DNA of 7,369 bases, taken from a bacterium. Its GTDB lineage: Bacteria > Patescibacteriota > Microgenomatia > Levybacterales > UBA12049. A model generated the notes under the pieces. It worked only from the letters and a program-made list of their open reading frames with translations. It was not told the DNA's origin and ran no database searches. Position 1 is the stretch's first letter. Each line of letters begins with the position of its first letter. The translations under genes and the position numbers were made by a program. This document shows, one piece after another, positions 1 to 6,488 of the stretch. Where the stretch lies: contig JAKAMH010000042.1 in the NCBI GenBank assembly GCA_021813005.1, forward strand, positions 1 through 7,369, in the 5' to 3' direction.

Positions 1-764
1 TCTGCCCTGGTAACAGCCGTTTCAATGTCATACTCCAGGTTGATGCCTGCTCCGGAAAGCGGTGATACCGGCCCCGTTACGAGGGATCCTGTATAATGAT
101 AGTCATAGCCCATTAATACTACATAGTCTGCCATCTGCCCCGTTTTACGTATGTCGATTAGTTTTTTATGTATCAGGTCATCCGGGCTCATTTCAAGCGT
201 CATGGTTTTTCGGGGAGAGATATCAAGATTCTTTTTTACTTGGGAAACAAACTCAGAAAACTGCTCTCGCGCTCCGTCTGATGCCAAGGGAACATATTCA
301 ATGTCCAAGTTAAGATCGGTGAACCCATATTTCTTCATAATGGGAAGAGCATCACGTGTCAGATTGTCTGCACTTGCCCGAGGTTCAGCCAGGAACCGTC
401 CAATAGTATCAGAATCACCCGAGAAAACCAGGAGGGACTTGATCAATCCGTCTTTTTTGGCCTGCTTGAGATACGGGTTGACCCTCCCGGACGTGAGGGC
501 ATGCCAACCTGGCTCCTCTTCCTGGGGATTTAACAATTTTTGAATACTGCCGTCGGGTCCAATAGACAACCCGAAATATGTTAACGTCGTCACGTAGGGG
601 CCATAATGCGTCTTGGCCCTCGACAATAACCAGTACGGCAGAAAACCAATAATCTGCCTTTTCTCACCAATCGGCGCCTCGGGAGTCGGGTGATAAATAA
701 AGAAAAAGTAGCCGGCGAGCATACCGATAAAGAGACTGCAAAGAAGAAGAAAGTAACGCTTCAT
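1..764 (-). CDS. Membrane-anchored GH18-family glycoside hydrolase (3' end missing)
   Basis: The first 254 codons are present; the gene runs off the left edge. Residues about 4-24 are strongly hydrophobic after a Met-Lys-Arg start, which predicts a signal anchor with the enzyme domain outside the cell; there is no lipobox. Residues about 37-254 look like a GH18 TIM barrel of the YaaH/chitinase type. The strand carrying FTDLNLDIE (148-156) aligns with the GH18 DxxDxDxE motif, with E156 as presumed acid/base and D154 as its partner. The first Asp is replaced by Thr and the second by Asn. A second hallmark, LMGYDYHYTG (217-226), matches the Met-x-Tyr-Asp strand. The family cleaves beta-1,4 bonds of GlcNAc-containing polymers such as chitin or peptidoglycan; the substrate here is unknown. 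The ATG at 764 is preferred because an extended -10 box ends 7 nt before it. An in-frame ATG at 773 overlaps that box. Family assignment is firm, substrate is not. Confidence 0.85.
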   Translation of the reverse strand, partial: MKRYFLLLCSLFIGMLAGYFFFIYHPTPEAPIGEKRQIIGFLPYWLLSRAKTHYGPYVTTLTYFGLSIGPDGSIQKLLNPQEEEPGWHALTSGRVNPYLKQAKKDGLIKSLLVFSGDSDTIGRFLAEPRASADNLTRDALPIMKKYGFTDLNLDIEYVPLASDGAREQFSEFVSQVKKNLDISPRKTMTLEMSPDDLIHKKLIDIRKTGQMADYVVLMGYDYHYTGSLVTGPVSPLSGAGINLEYDIETAVTRA

Positions 765-771
765 CTCCACC

Positions 772-780
772 ATTTTATCA
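772..780 (-). promoter_or_regulatory. Extended -10 box of the GH18 gene
   Basis: Read on the minus strand this is TGATAAAAT, a TGn extension plus a hexamer matching TATAAT at five of six positions. It is followed by 7 nt (GGTGGAG) and then the ATG at 764, so transcription should begin at or next to the start codon. The GGTGGAG resembles a Shine-Dalgarno sequence but touches the ATG directly, which is too close to act as one. I see no good -35 hexamer, as is usual for extended -10 promoters. Confidence 0.5.
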
Positions 781-818
781 CGTACAGGTAACAGAGATTT
801 CACTCCCTGATTTTTACT

Positions 819-827
819 TGCTATAAT
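819..827 (+). promoter_or_regulatory. Extended -10 box of the pseudouridine synthase gene
   Basis: The sequence TGCTATAAT is a perfect extended -10 element. It ends 7 nt before the ATG at 835, placing the expected transcription start at about 834-835 and predicting a leaderless mRNA. There is no Shine-Dalgarno sequence and no convincing -35 hexamer. The hexamer is nearly symmetrical: on the minus strand the overlapping bases read TATTAT, which could also fire toward the GH18 gene. Confidence 0.65.
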
Positions 828-834
828 ACTCGAT

Positions 835-1560
835 ATGCAAAACGACACAATCAGAATTGATAAATTTTTGGCTAACTCCGGTGTGACCTCACGACGGAAT
901 GTTAAGACACTGCTTAAAAAGTCAGACGTCTTACTAAATGGTGAAAGAGTAACAGAAGTAGGAACAAGAATTAATCCGGATAAGGATAGGATTATAATCA
1001 ACGGAAAAAATATTACAGGAGAACCGCTCGTTTATTTTATCATCAATAAACCAAAAGGTATCATCTCGACTGTTTCGGATCAGCTAAGTCGCAAAACGGT
1101 AATTTCGCTTGTCCCGACTACACGTAGAATATATCCCGTGGGGAGGCTTGACAAAGATACTCATGGACTCCTCCTACTGACCAATGACGGTGAACTGACT
1201 CATAAACTTACCCACCCGCGTTATCATGTAAAAAAAGTATATCAACTCCGCATCATGGGAATTCCGACCCCGTCTCAGCTTAAAGCATTGCGAAGTGGCG
1301 TACTGCTAAACGACGGCATTACCAAACCCGCAGAAGCTGTGATTATCCAACAGACAAAAAAAGACAGCTTGATTCGTCTGGTAATTCACGAGGGAAGAAA
1401 CCGGCAAATAAGGCGCATGTGCGATACCGTCGGCCTTAAGCTAATAGATCTTGAGAGAATCGCCTTCGGACCCCTTACAACTGGAAATTGCAGATTGGGA
1501 GAGTACCGCAGGTTAACCGAAAAAGAGGTCTGTCTACTCAAAGAGTCTGTCCTCCGCTAG
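835..1560 (+). CDS. 16S/23S rRNA pseudouridine synthase, RsuA/RluB/RluE/RluF family
   Basis: This 241-residue cytoplasmic enzyme converts a specific uridine in rRNA to pseudouridine. An N-terminal S4 RNA-binding domain occupies about residues 6-60 (RIDKFLANSG, then SRRNVKTLLKK). The catalytic domain follows, with the family signature GRLDKDTHGLLLLTNDGEL around residues 103-121; D106 is the expected nucleophile. The C-terminal signature EGRNRQIRRMCDTVG is also present. The length is normal for the family and the gene looks intact. S4 plus this signature separates it from the RluA and TruB families, but choosing between RsuA (16S) and RluB/E/F (23S) needs a phylogeny, so no symbol is given. The ATG is set by the extended -10 box 7 nt upstream and by the typical S4 beginning. 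It is divergent from the GH18 gene, and a 99-nt gap separates it from the downstream histidine kinase. Confidence 0.93.
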   Translation: MQNDTIRIDKFLANSGVTSRRNVKTLLKKSDVLLNGERVTEVGTRINPDKDRIIINGKNITGEPLVYFIINKPKGIISTVSDQLSRKTVISLVPTTRRIYPVGRLDKDTHGLLLLTNDGELTHKLTHPRYHVKKVYQLRIMGIPTPSQLKALRSGVLLNDGITKPAEAVIIQQTKKDSLIRLVIHEGRNRQIRRMCDTVGLKLIDLERIAFGPLTTGNCRLGEYRRLTEKEVCLLKESVLR

Positions 1561-1659
1561 CTTGTCTTTACAATATTCTTACTCTTCTATAAGCAAACTC
1601 TTATCTAAATTGTTGTAGGCTAATAGGTACTTGTTATTTCTACGGAAATTGCAAGTTGT
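1561..1659 (+). other. Short AT-rich intergenic region before the histidine kinase
   Basis: It has no coding potential. It contains weak -10-like sequences: TACAAT near 1569, TATAAG near 1588 with a TTTACA at 1567-1572 only 15 nt upstream, and a poor extended -10 (TGTTATTTC) at 1632-1640. A small inverted repeat, ATAAG-6 nt-CTTAT, lies at 1589-1604. None is strong enough to call as a promoter or terminator. No T-run terminator follows the pseudouridine synthase gene, so read-through into the kinase is possible. Confidence 0.4.
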
Positions 1660-3732
1660 ATGAGACCCAAAGCTAGACAGGAGTCGACCGGGAAAATATC
1701 TACCCAAGAGAGTAGTTTTTCAAGTACTGTGTTTCACACCTTAATTGAGAACAGTGCAAACGCCATCTCCCTTGTCAATAAACGTGGCCTCGTAGTCTAT
1801 TCCTCTCCTTCCACAAAAAAAATACTCGGGTATGACCCCCAAGAAATTCTGGGAGTGCCGGGACGGAAATTCGTCCACCCGCACGATCTAAGGATAATAC
1901 TTCCAAAACTCTCCGCTATTGCTCTCAAGGAGGGGGCATCGAAAACGGTAGAGGCCCGAGTAAAACGTAAAGATAATTCATACATGTGGGCCGAGATTAC
2001 CGTTACCAATATGCTAGGCAACAAAAATGTTCGGGCGGTTATTCTCAGTTATCAGGACATCACGAAGCATAAAGCGAAAGAAGTGGAAGCCGCTCACTCT
2101 ACGGCAATAATCGAATCATCTGACGATGCAATTATCAGCAAAACGCTGGACGGGGTGATCATGAGTTGGAATCCCGCAGCTCAGAAGCTGTTCGGTTACA
2201 CTGCAAAAGAAGCCATCGGCAGACACATCTCCTCAGTCATCATCCCTAGCGCCCTTCTCAAAGAAGAAGAAGAAATTCTTACACGGCTTGGACGGGGAGA
2301 AAAAATTGATCATTTCGAGACGATACGGATGGACAAAAACCAAACTCCTCTCGAAGTCTCACTGAGTATCTCTCCGATAATTGACAAAGAGGGGACAATT
2401 GTAGGCGCTGCCAACATTATACGAAATATACAGGAAGCAAAAAAACGGGAGAGGGAAAAGTATTTTCTGGTAAAGGCCCAGGAAATTCTCAGCTCATCCA
2501 TCGACTATGAGACAACACTCAAGAACATTGCAACCTTGATTGTGCCGTCCGTTGCCGACCATACCCGGATAATCATTCTTGATGAGAAGCAAAGAATTCA
2601 AGAAATTGCCGTCAGCCATAGAGATACGGAGATGACTAGGGAGCTAAGAGATCTGTACAACATTTATTCCCACATGTTTCACACGCCTGGGGTTGCGCGG
2701 ATAATAAAGACGGGAAAAGCCGAGCTAATAAATGATGTCAGCAAGGCAGATGTGGTCTCAAAAAATCCCAAGCTGCGAAAGATAATCAATAGGTTGCAAA
2801 TTGTCTCATATATGGGAGTCCCTATCAGGAGTGCCACTCGTATACTTGGAGTTATTACATTTTCGTCTACCACACCTACCCACCGCTACACCCAAGCAGA
2901 GCTTGAAGTAGCGCTCGAATTGGGCCTTAGAGCAGGCTACGCAGTAGAAAATGCCTTATTGTATCGGAATGCGACAAGAGCCGTTATGCTGCGTGATGAA
3001 TTTTTGACAGTTGCCAGTCACGAACTTAAAACTCCCGTCACATCCTTGAAAGCTTTCGGGCAAGTACTCCAACAGCGGGCACGGAAACAGGGAGACATGT
3101 CATCGGTTATGCTTTTTAAGAAGATGGATCAGCAAATAGACAGGCTTACCCACCTCATTTACGATCTGTTGGATGTGACAAAAATTAATAGTGGAAAGCT
3201 GCAGTTTCATCAAGCATCTTACTCCTTTGATCGATTAGTCACTGAAATACTGCAGGAAGTAGGACGAACAACAAATTCCCATACTTTTATCCGTAGCGGT
3301 GCAACCAACGCCATACTCAAAGGAGACAGGGAGCGAATCGGACAAGCTCTAACCAACCTGCTTACCAATGCTATAAAATATTCCCCCAACGAGGCTAAAA
3401 TTATTATCACCTCATCAAGTACAAGAAAAGATGTTACTTGCTGCGTCCAGGATTTTGGTTTGGGGATAGATTCCAAAAAACTACCGCATATCTTCAAGCG
3501 CTTTTACCGCGAAACTAATAACTCAAGTCATACATATCCGGGCTTGGGCTTAGGTCTTTATATAACAAGTGAGATAATTAAAAGACAGCACGGCAGAATT
3601 TGGGTAGAAAGTGTCAAGGGAAAAGGATCTAAGTTTTGTTTTACTCTCCCGCGGATGACGGATATTTCCTCAATGGGCGGAATATCGAAAAGTCAAAGAC
3701 GTAACAAACATGAAAAGAGTGCTATTAATTGA
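1660..3732 (+). CDS. Soluble PAS-PAS-GAF sensor histidine kinase
   Basis: The product is a 690-residue sensor kinase of a two-component system. No membrane segment or signal peptide is visible, so it should sense something in the cytoplasm. Domains in order: PAS at about 24-140 (FHTLIENSANAI through the QDITKHK C-cap), PAS at about 147-265 (MSWNPAAQKLFGYTAKEAIG), GAF at about 275-435, HisKA dimerisation domain at about 445-510, and the HATPase_c domain at about 555-665. The H-box SHELKTP puts the phospho-accepting histidine at H454. The N-box LTNLLTNAIKYSP has Asn at 570, the G1 box DFGLGI starts at 598 and the G2 box GLGLGLYI at 628. All catalytic elements look intact. After the ATPase domain comes a basic tail of about 25 residues encoded by DNA that overlaps the regulator gene. 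No Shine-Dalgarno sequence precedes the ATG. The ligand or cofactor of the PAS and GAF domains cannot be told from sequence. Confidence 0.93.
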   Translation: MRPKARQESTGKISTQESSFSSTVFHTLIENSANAISLVNKRGLVVYSSPSTKKILGYDPQEILGVPGRKFVHPHDLRIILPKLSAIALKEGASKTVEARVKRKDNSYMWAEITVTNMLGNKNVRAVILSYQDITKHKAKEVEAAHSTAIIESSDDAIISKTLDGVIMSWNPAAQKLFGYTAKEAIGRHISSVIIPSALLKEEEEILTRLGRGEKIDHFETIRMDKNQTPLEVSLSISPIIDKEGTIVGAANIIRNIQEAKKREREKYFLVKAQEILSSSIDYETTLKNIATLIVPSVADHTRIIILDEKQRIQEIAVSHRDTEMTRELRDLYNIYSHMFHTPGVARIIKTGKAELINDVSKADVVSKNPKLRKIINRLQIVSYMGVPIRSATRILGVITFSSTTPTHRYTQAELEVALELGLRAGYAVENALLYRNATRAVMLRDEFLTVASHELKTPVTSLKAFGQVLQQRARKQGDMSSVMLFKKMDQQIDRLTHLIYDLLDVTKINSGKLQFHQASYSFDRLVTEILQEVGRTTNSHTFIRSGATNAILKGDRERIGQALTNLLTNAIKYSPNEAKIIITSSSTRKDVTCCVQDFGLGIDSKKLPHIFKRFYRETNNSSHTYPGLGLGLYITSEIIKRQHGRIWVESVKGKGSKFCFTLPRMTDISSMGGISKSQRRNKHEKSAIN

Positions 3733-4075
3733 TGACGATCCATATATTCTTGACTGTCTGAAAATAGTTCTTAGACCGACCGGGTATGTGGTAACTGCAC
3801 TGAAAAGTGGCAGAACTCTCACGATGTGTGATGGTAAGTTTGATATAGTTTTTCTCGATCTCTGGATGTCAGGCGAAAACGGACTTAAAATTTGTAAAAA
3901 AATAAAAAAGTCCCGAGCAACCAGACATCTACCCGTTATTTTAATGTCAGCCAGTACTGACCTGGCCAGTATCGCTAAACAGGCAGGCGCTGACGATTTT
4001 CTTATCAAGCCGTTTGACCCGGAAACGTTCCTGACAAAAGTCGCGTCTCACCTTTCCCCCAAAACACCCTCCTGA
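3710..4075 (+). CDS. Stand-alone receiver-domain response regulator
   Basis: This 121-residue protein is a single receiver (CheY-like) domain with no DNA-binding or enzymatic output domain. The acidic pocket is D8-D9-D10 (LLIDDDPYIL), the phospho-acceptor is D50 in FLDLWMSGENG, the switch Ser is S80 (LMSAS) and the conserved Lys is K100 (FLIKPF). It is presumably phosphorylated by the kinase just upstream. The ATG lies 23 nt inside the kinase gene in another frame, which suggests translational coupling, since no Shine-Dalgarno site is seen. Without an output domain it must act by binding another protein or by passing phosphate to a downstream phosphotransfer partner; neither is present in this window. 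The stop is TGA, so the code is standard here. Confidence 0.92.
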   Translation: MKRVLLIDDDPYILDCLKIVLRPTGYVVTALKSGRTLTMCDGKFDIVFLDLWMSGENGLKICKKIKKSRATRHLPVILMSASTDLASIAKQAGADDFLIKPFDPETFLTKVASHLSPKTPS

Positions 4076-4180
4076 TTGTCTTGAGATGCCACCTGAACTT
4101 TTCTGAAACCGCTCCTAGGTTATGCGGAAAACTCTGTAAGAATCAAACGCCGCAACAGCCAGCAAACCTGCTGTATAGAG
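4076..4180. other. Convergent intergenic gap between the response regulator and the glycosyltransferase
   Basis: This 105-nt gap separates two converging genes. It holds a small hairpin, CAGCA-AACC-TGCTG at 4160-4173, and a 4-bp CCGC/GCGG inverted repeat at 4109-4127. Neither has a T-run directly behind it on either strand, so I do not call an intrinsic terminator. No small gene or RNA was recognised. Confidence 0.4.
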
Positions 4181-5185
4181 CTAACTTTTTGAGATGAGAA
4201 GCGAGTTATATAACGCAAGAAATTTCTTTCCTATTGCCTGCATTGTAAAGCGTCCGGCCAGGTTCTCACTTTGAGCGATAGCCTTCACGCGAAAGGCATG
4301 GTCTTCGGCAAGATCTTGTATGGCTTGGGTAAAATCTTCACCCTTACGGCAGGCAATATACCCGTCTCCATAGAGTATTTTGTATTGGGGAAGGTCTCGA
4401 AGCACCAACGGCAATCCACATCCGGCCGCTTCCAAAATGACCATTGACGCAACTTCCTGATATGACGGAAAAAGAAAGACATCAGCCATATTGTAGTACA
4501 AAGACATTTTTGCATATGGCTGTAGACCGGCTAGTTTCATATTGGACGGAGCTTCTTTGAGTACTTCTTCACTGCTGGGAAATATCCCCTTCACAGCTTC
4601 CCCGCCAATCCAAACAAACGTATAGTCTGGAAATTTCTTGGCCACTGCGACGAAATCTGCAACACCTTTTCTGGGAATAATCTGTCCCACTCCGACGATA
4701 ACAAACTCATCCTCTGTGAGGGAGTACTTTGCCCTCCCCTCTTTTCGAAGTACACTGTCTCTGTGAAACATTTCCGAATTAATCGGGTTTGAGATTACGG
4801 CAATTTCCTTCCTCACTCCTAGGTCTTTCAGTTCTTTTTTGGCAAAAGGACTGAGCGCCACCACGACTGATGCCCGGTTGTAAAAGAACTTCAAATATTT
4901 ACGAGCGATCGGATACAAGAGCTTCGCACCCTTAAAACTACCTATGATTGTCTGCGGCACCACATGTGAGGAAACAACTGTAGGGCGGGACGTTAGCAAC
5001 TTAAAAAGTGCGTACGGCCCAAAACTGTGTATGTGGGTGATGTCGGCCCTGCGAAAGGAGTTGACATATACTCTTTCACCTTCCTTCTCCATAAGGGTCT
5101 TATGTGTGATAAAGGCGGTATAAATACCGCCCCATTTACGAAGAAACTCGAAGAAGTCAAGCTCACAAATCTCATTTACGCTCAT
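4181..5185 (-). CDS. Glycosyltransferase, GT4 family (GT-B fold)
   Basis: From the ATG at 5185 the product has 334 residues. It should transfer a sugar from a nucleotide-activated donor to an envelope polysaccharide, lipid or protein; donor and acceptor are unknown. The C-terminal nucleotide-sugar half is typical GT4: VGVGQIIPRKG at 164-174 with the phosphate-contacting Arg-Lys, then ADVFLFPSYQEVASMVILEAAGCGLPLV, in which E244 and E252 form the EX7E motif. The N-terminal half is short (about 155 residues) and contains the interdomain stretch VVALSPFAKKEL. It lacks a long membrane segment, so it probably works at the cytoplasmic face of the membrane. The longest ORF begins at 5233. I prefer 5185 because an extended -10 box lies at 5205-5213 and an AGGA sits 9 nt upstream of the ATG, and because MSVNEICELDFFEF is a more natural N terminus. 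It lies 57 nt after the metallopeptidase gene. Confidence 0.88.
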   Translation of the reverse strand: MSVNEICELDFFEFLRKWGGIYTAFITHKTLMEKEGERVYVNSFRRADITHIHSFGPYALFKLLTSRPTVVSSHVVPQTIIGSFKGAKLLYPIARKYLKFFYNRASVVVALSPFAKKELKDLGVRKEIAVISNPINSEMFHRDSVLRKEGRAKYSLTEDEFVIVGVGQIIPRKGVADFVAVAKKFPDYTFVWIGGEAVKGIFPSSEEVLKEAPSNMKLAGLQPYAKMSLYYNMADVFLFPSYQEVASMVILEAAGCGLPLVLRDLPQYKILYGDGYIACRKGEDFTQAIQDLAEDHAFRVKAIAQSENLAGRFTMQAIGKKFLALYNSLLISKS

Positions 5186-5204
5186 GCAGACACATCCTAT
5201 GCTT

Positions 5205-5213
5205 ATTCTAGCA
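5205..5213 (-). promoter_or_regulatory. Extended -10 box of the glycosyltransferase gene
   Basis: On the minus strand this reads TGCTAGAAT, matching the extended -10 consensus at all but one hexamer position. The expected transcription start is near 5198, giving a leader of about 13 nt that contains an AGGA Shine-Dalgarno-like sequence before the ATG at 5185. If it is used, the upstream ATG at 5233 is not in the transcript. It implies that the glycosyltransferase can be expressed separately from the metallopeptidase and methyltransferase upstream. Confidence 0.45.
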
Positions 5214-5242
5214 AATATCTGAGCTTCTAACAATTTGCCAGA

Positions 5243-5602
5243 TTACCGGCCGAGCTCCTTTAAACGTTTGTCCGATAATCCAAAGTGGTGTCCTATCTCG
5301 TGCAAAAGAGTGTTTCGGATATTCTGCTCAGCCTCATTGTCATTCCCCGATAGGAGAAGGAGCGGCGTCTTGTAAATAGTTATTTTATCAGGAAGCATAA
5401 ACCTGCCAAATCGTTTTGTCTTCGGCACGCCATGATAGAGGCCAAGCAGTAATTGGCGAGACGATGCTAACTTTTTGAATATTCCCCGGTTCACAGGGGC
5501 ATCTTCAATGACAATTTCAACATTATCGAGCTGCGTACGAAACTCTTCAGGCAGGCTATCCAGCGTGTCCTGTACCACCTTGGTAAACGCCTCATCTGTC
5601 AT
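5243..5602 (-). CDS. Small zincin-type metallopeptidase (Zincin_1 / MMP-like family)
   Basis: The product has 119 residues from the ATG at 5602, normal for this compact single-domain family. The zinc site is at the C terminus: HEIGHHFGLSD at 101-111, giving H101 and H105 as ligands, E102 as general base, and D111 as probable third ligand (extended HExxHxxGxxD). The N terminus (MTDEAFTKVVQDTLDSLPEEF) is typical of the family. There is no signal peptide or membrane segment, so it should be cytoplasmic. The natural substrate of these proteins is not established, so peptidase activity is inferred from the motif. The ATG at 5602 follows the methyltransferase stop by 1 nt and has GGGGAAG 4 nt upstream. 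An in-frame ATG at 5629 would add nine residues and overlap the preceding gene by 26 nt; I consider it less likely. The gene almost certainly shares the methyltransferase transcript. Confidence 0.88.
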   Translation of the reverse strand: MTDEAFTKVVQDTLDSLPEEFRTQLDNVEIVIEDAPVNRGIFKKLASSRQLLLGLYHGVPKTKRFGRFMLPDKITIYKTPLLLLSGNDNEAEQNIRNTLLHEIGHHFGLSDKRLKELGR

Positions 5603-5603
5603 A

Positions 5604-6473
5604 CTACTTCCCCGCGCTCCATCTGCCATAGATTCCGGTTGATAACAGTCTGCCGGTCTTTGACTCGGCTAGAGCAAGTTCACCGCTTTCCACTTCCCCA
5701 CCCCTGTCTTTCGCAAAGTCATCCAGCATGTTCCAGAGCATCAGATGCGAAACTGAGACAGCGTAGGCATTTATAAGGATAAATGCAGGCTTATCCGACA
5801 TTACCTGACGGATAAGCGAGAACAGAGTGGCAAATGACTCACTAAATTCCCATCTTTCCCCGTCTGGACCATGCCCGAACACTGGCGGATCCATGATAAC
5901 TCCGTCATAGTACACACCGCGGCGTATCTCCCGAGCAACAAACTTCAATACGTCATCTAAAATCCAGCGAATAGGTGCGTCGCGCAAGCCTGATGCCGCC
6001 TGGTTTTCACGGGCCCAGGTAATAGCAGGCCGTGACGCATCCACATGGGTAACGTTGGCCCCCGCTTTGGCGCAGGCGAGGGACGCAATCCCTGTATAAG
6101 CAAAAAGGTTCAGAATATGCAGTTTTCTCTCATGCTGTGCTATTTCCCCTCGCATCCAGTCCCACTCGACCGTCTGCTCAGGAAACACCCCTGTATGCTT
6201 AAAGGGTGTGAGTTTTGCCCAAAATGATAGATCACCGTAGTGCATCAGCCATTTTTCGGGAATCCCAGTTTCGTTGTACCAGCCTTCCCGATCCTGGCCT
6301 CGTTTTGCAAAAACAGCATCAATCTTGGTCCACACTTCGGGAAGCCGCTTCTGCCAAATGGCCTGTGGATCGGGCCGCTTGAGACAGTACTGGCCGAATC
6401 GTTCCAAACGGTATCCGTCTCCCGAATCAAGGAGTGCATATTCCTCCCAACCTCTGGTCTGCAGTAGCTTCAC
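5604..6473 (-). CDS. Class I SAM-dependent methyltransferase, RlmI/RlmK-like (COG1092)
   Basis: The 289-residue product has a Rossmann methyltransferase domain over about 85-289. Motif I is LNLFAYTGIAS (121-131), the ribose-binding acidic residue is D145 in VDAS, an acidic D173-D174 follows, and motif IV is DPPVFG (195-200). The stretch FKHTGVFPEQ (91-100) just before the fold resembles the KTGxFxDQ region of RlmI and RlmK. The relatives methylate a cytosine or guanine in 23S rRNA, so an RNA substrate is likely but not shown. Unlike RlmI it has no recognisable N-terminal PUA domain; the first 80 or so residues are a short leader domain rich in Trp and Tyr. The start is GTG, chosen because a perfect extended -10 box ends 6 nt before it. 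The metallopeptidase gene follows after 1 nt, so the two form an operon. The exact target is open. Confidence 0.85.
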   Translation of the reverse strand: MKLLQTRGWEEYALLDSGDGYRLERFGQYCLKRPDPQAIWQKRLPEVWTKIDAVFAKRGQDREGWYNETGIPEKWLMHYGDLSFWAKLTPFKHTGVFPEQTVEWDWMRGEIAQHERKLHILNLFAYTGIASLACAKAGANVTHVDASRPAITWARENQAASGLRDAPIRWILDDVLKFVAREIRRGVYYDGVIMDPPVFGHGPDGERWEFSESFATLFSLIRQVMSDKPAFILINAYAVSVSHLMLWNMLDDFAKDRGGEVESGELALAESKTGRLLSTGIYGRWSAGK

Positions 6474-6479
6474 CCCACT

Positions 6480-6488
6480 ATTATACCA
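6480..6488 (-). promoter_or_regulatory. Extended -10 box of the methyltransferase-metallopeptidase operon
   Basis: On the minus strand this is TGGTATAAT, a perfect extended -10 element. Six nucleotides separate it from the GTG start at 6473, so the transcript should begin at the start codon. No -35 hexamer is evident at 17-18 nt spacing. Confidence 0.65.

Noticed and set aside
62..543. Plus-strand open frames of 83 and 130 codons
   Set aside because: They lie opposite the GH18 gene, whose minus-strand reading has clear family motifs; the plus-strand products resemble nothing and have no start signals.
3710..4075. UGA recoding (Gracilibacteria or SR1 code)
   Set aside because: TGA ends both the kinase and the regulator at the expected domain ends, so the standard code fits.
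4160..4173. Hairpin CAGCA-AACC-TGCTG as a terminator between the convergent genes
   Set aside because: The stem is only 5 bp and no T-run follows on either strand; the plus-strand T5 lies 13 nt away.
5186..5233. N-terminal extension of the glycosyltransferase to the ATG at 5233
   Set aside because: It overlaps a likely -10 box, lacks a ribosome binding site and adds residues that do not look like the start of a GT4 domain. It is not excluded without homologues.
5603..5629. Metallopeptidase start at 5629
   Set aside because: The added residues come from DNA coding for the methyltransferase C terminus, and the internal ATG at 5602 has better spacing from GGGGAAG and a family-like N terminus.
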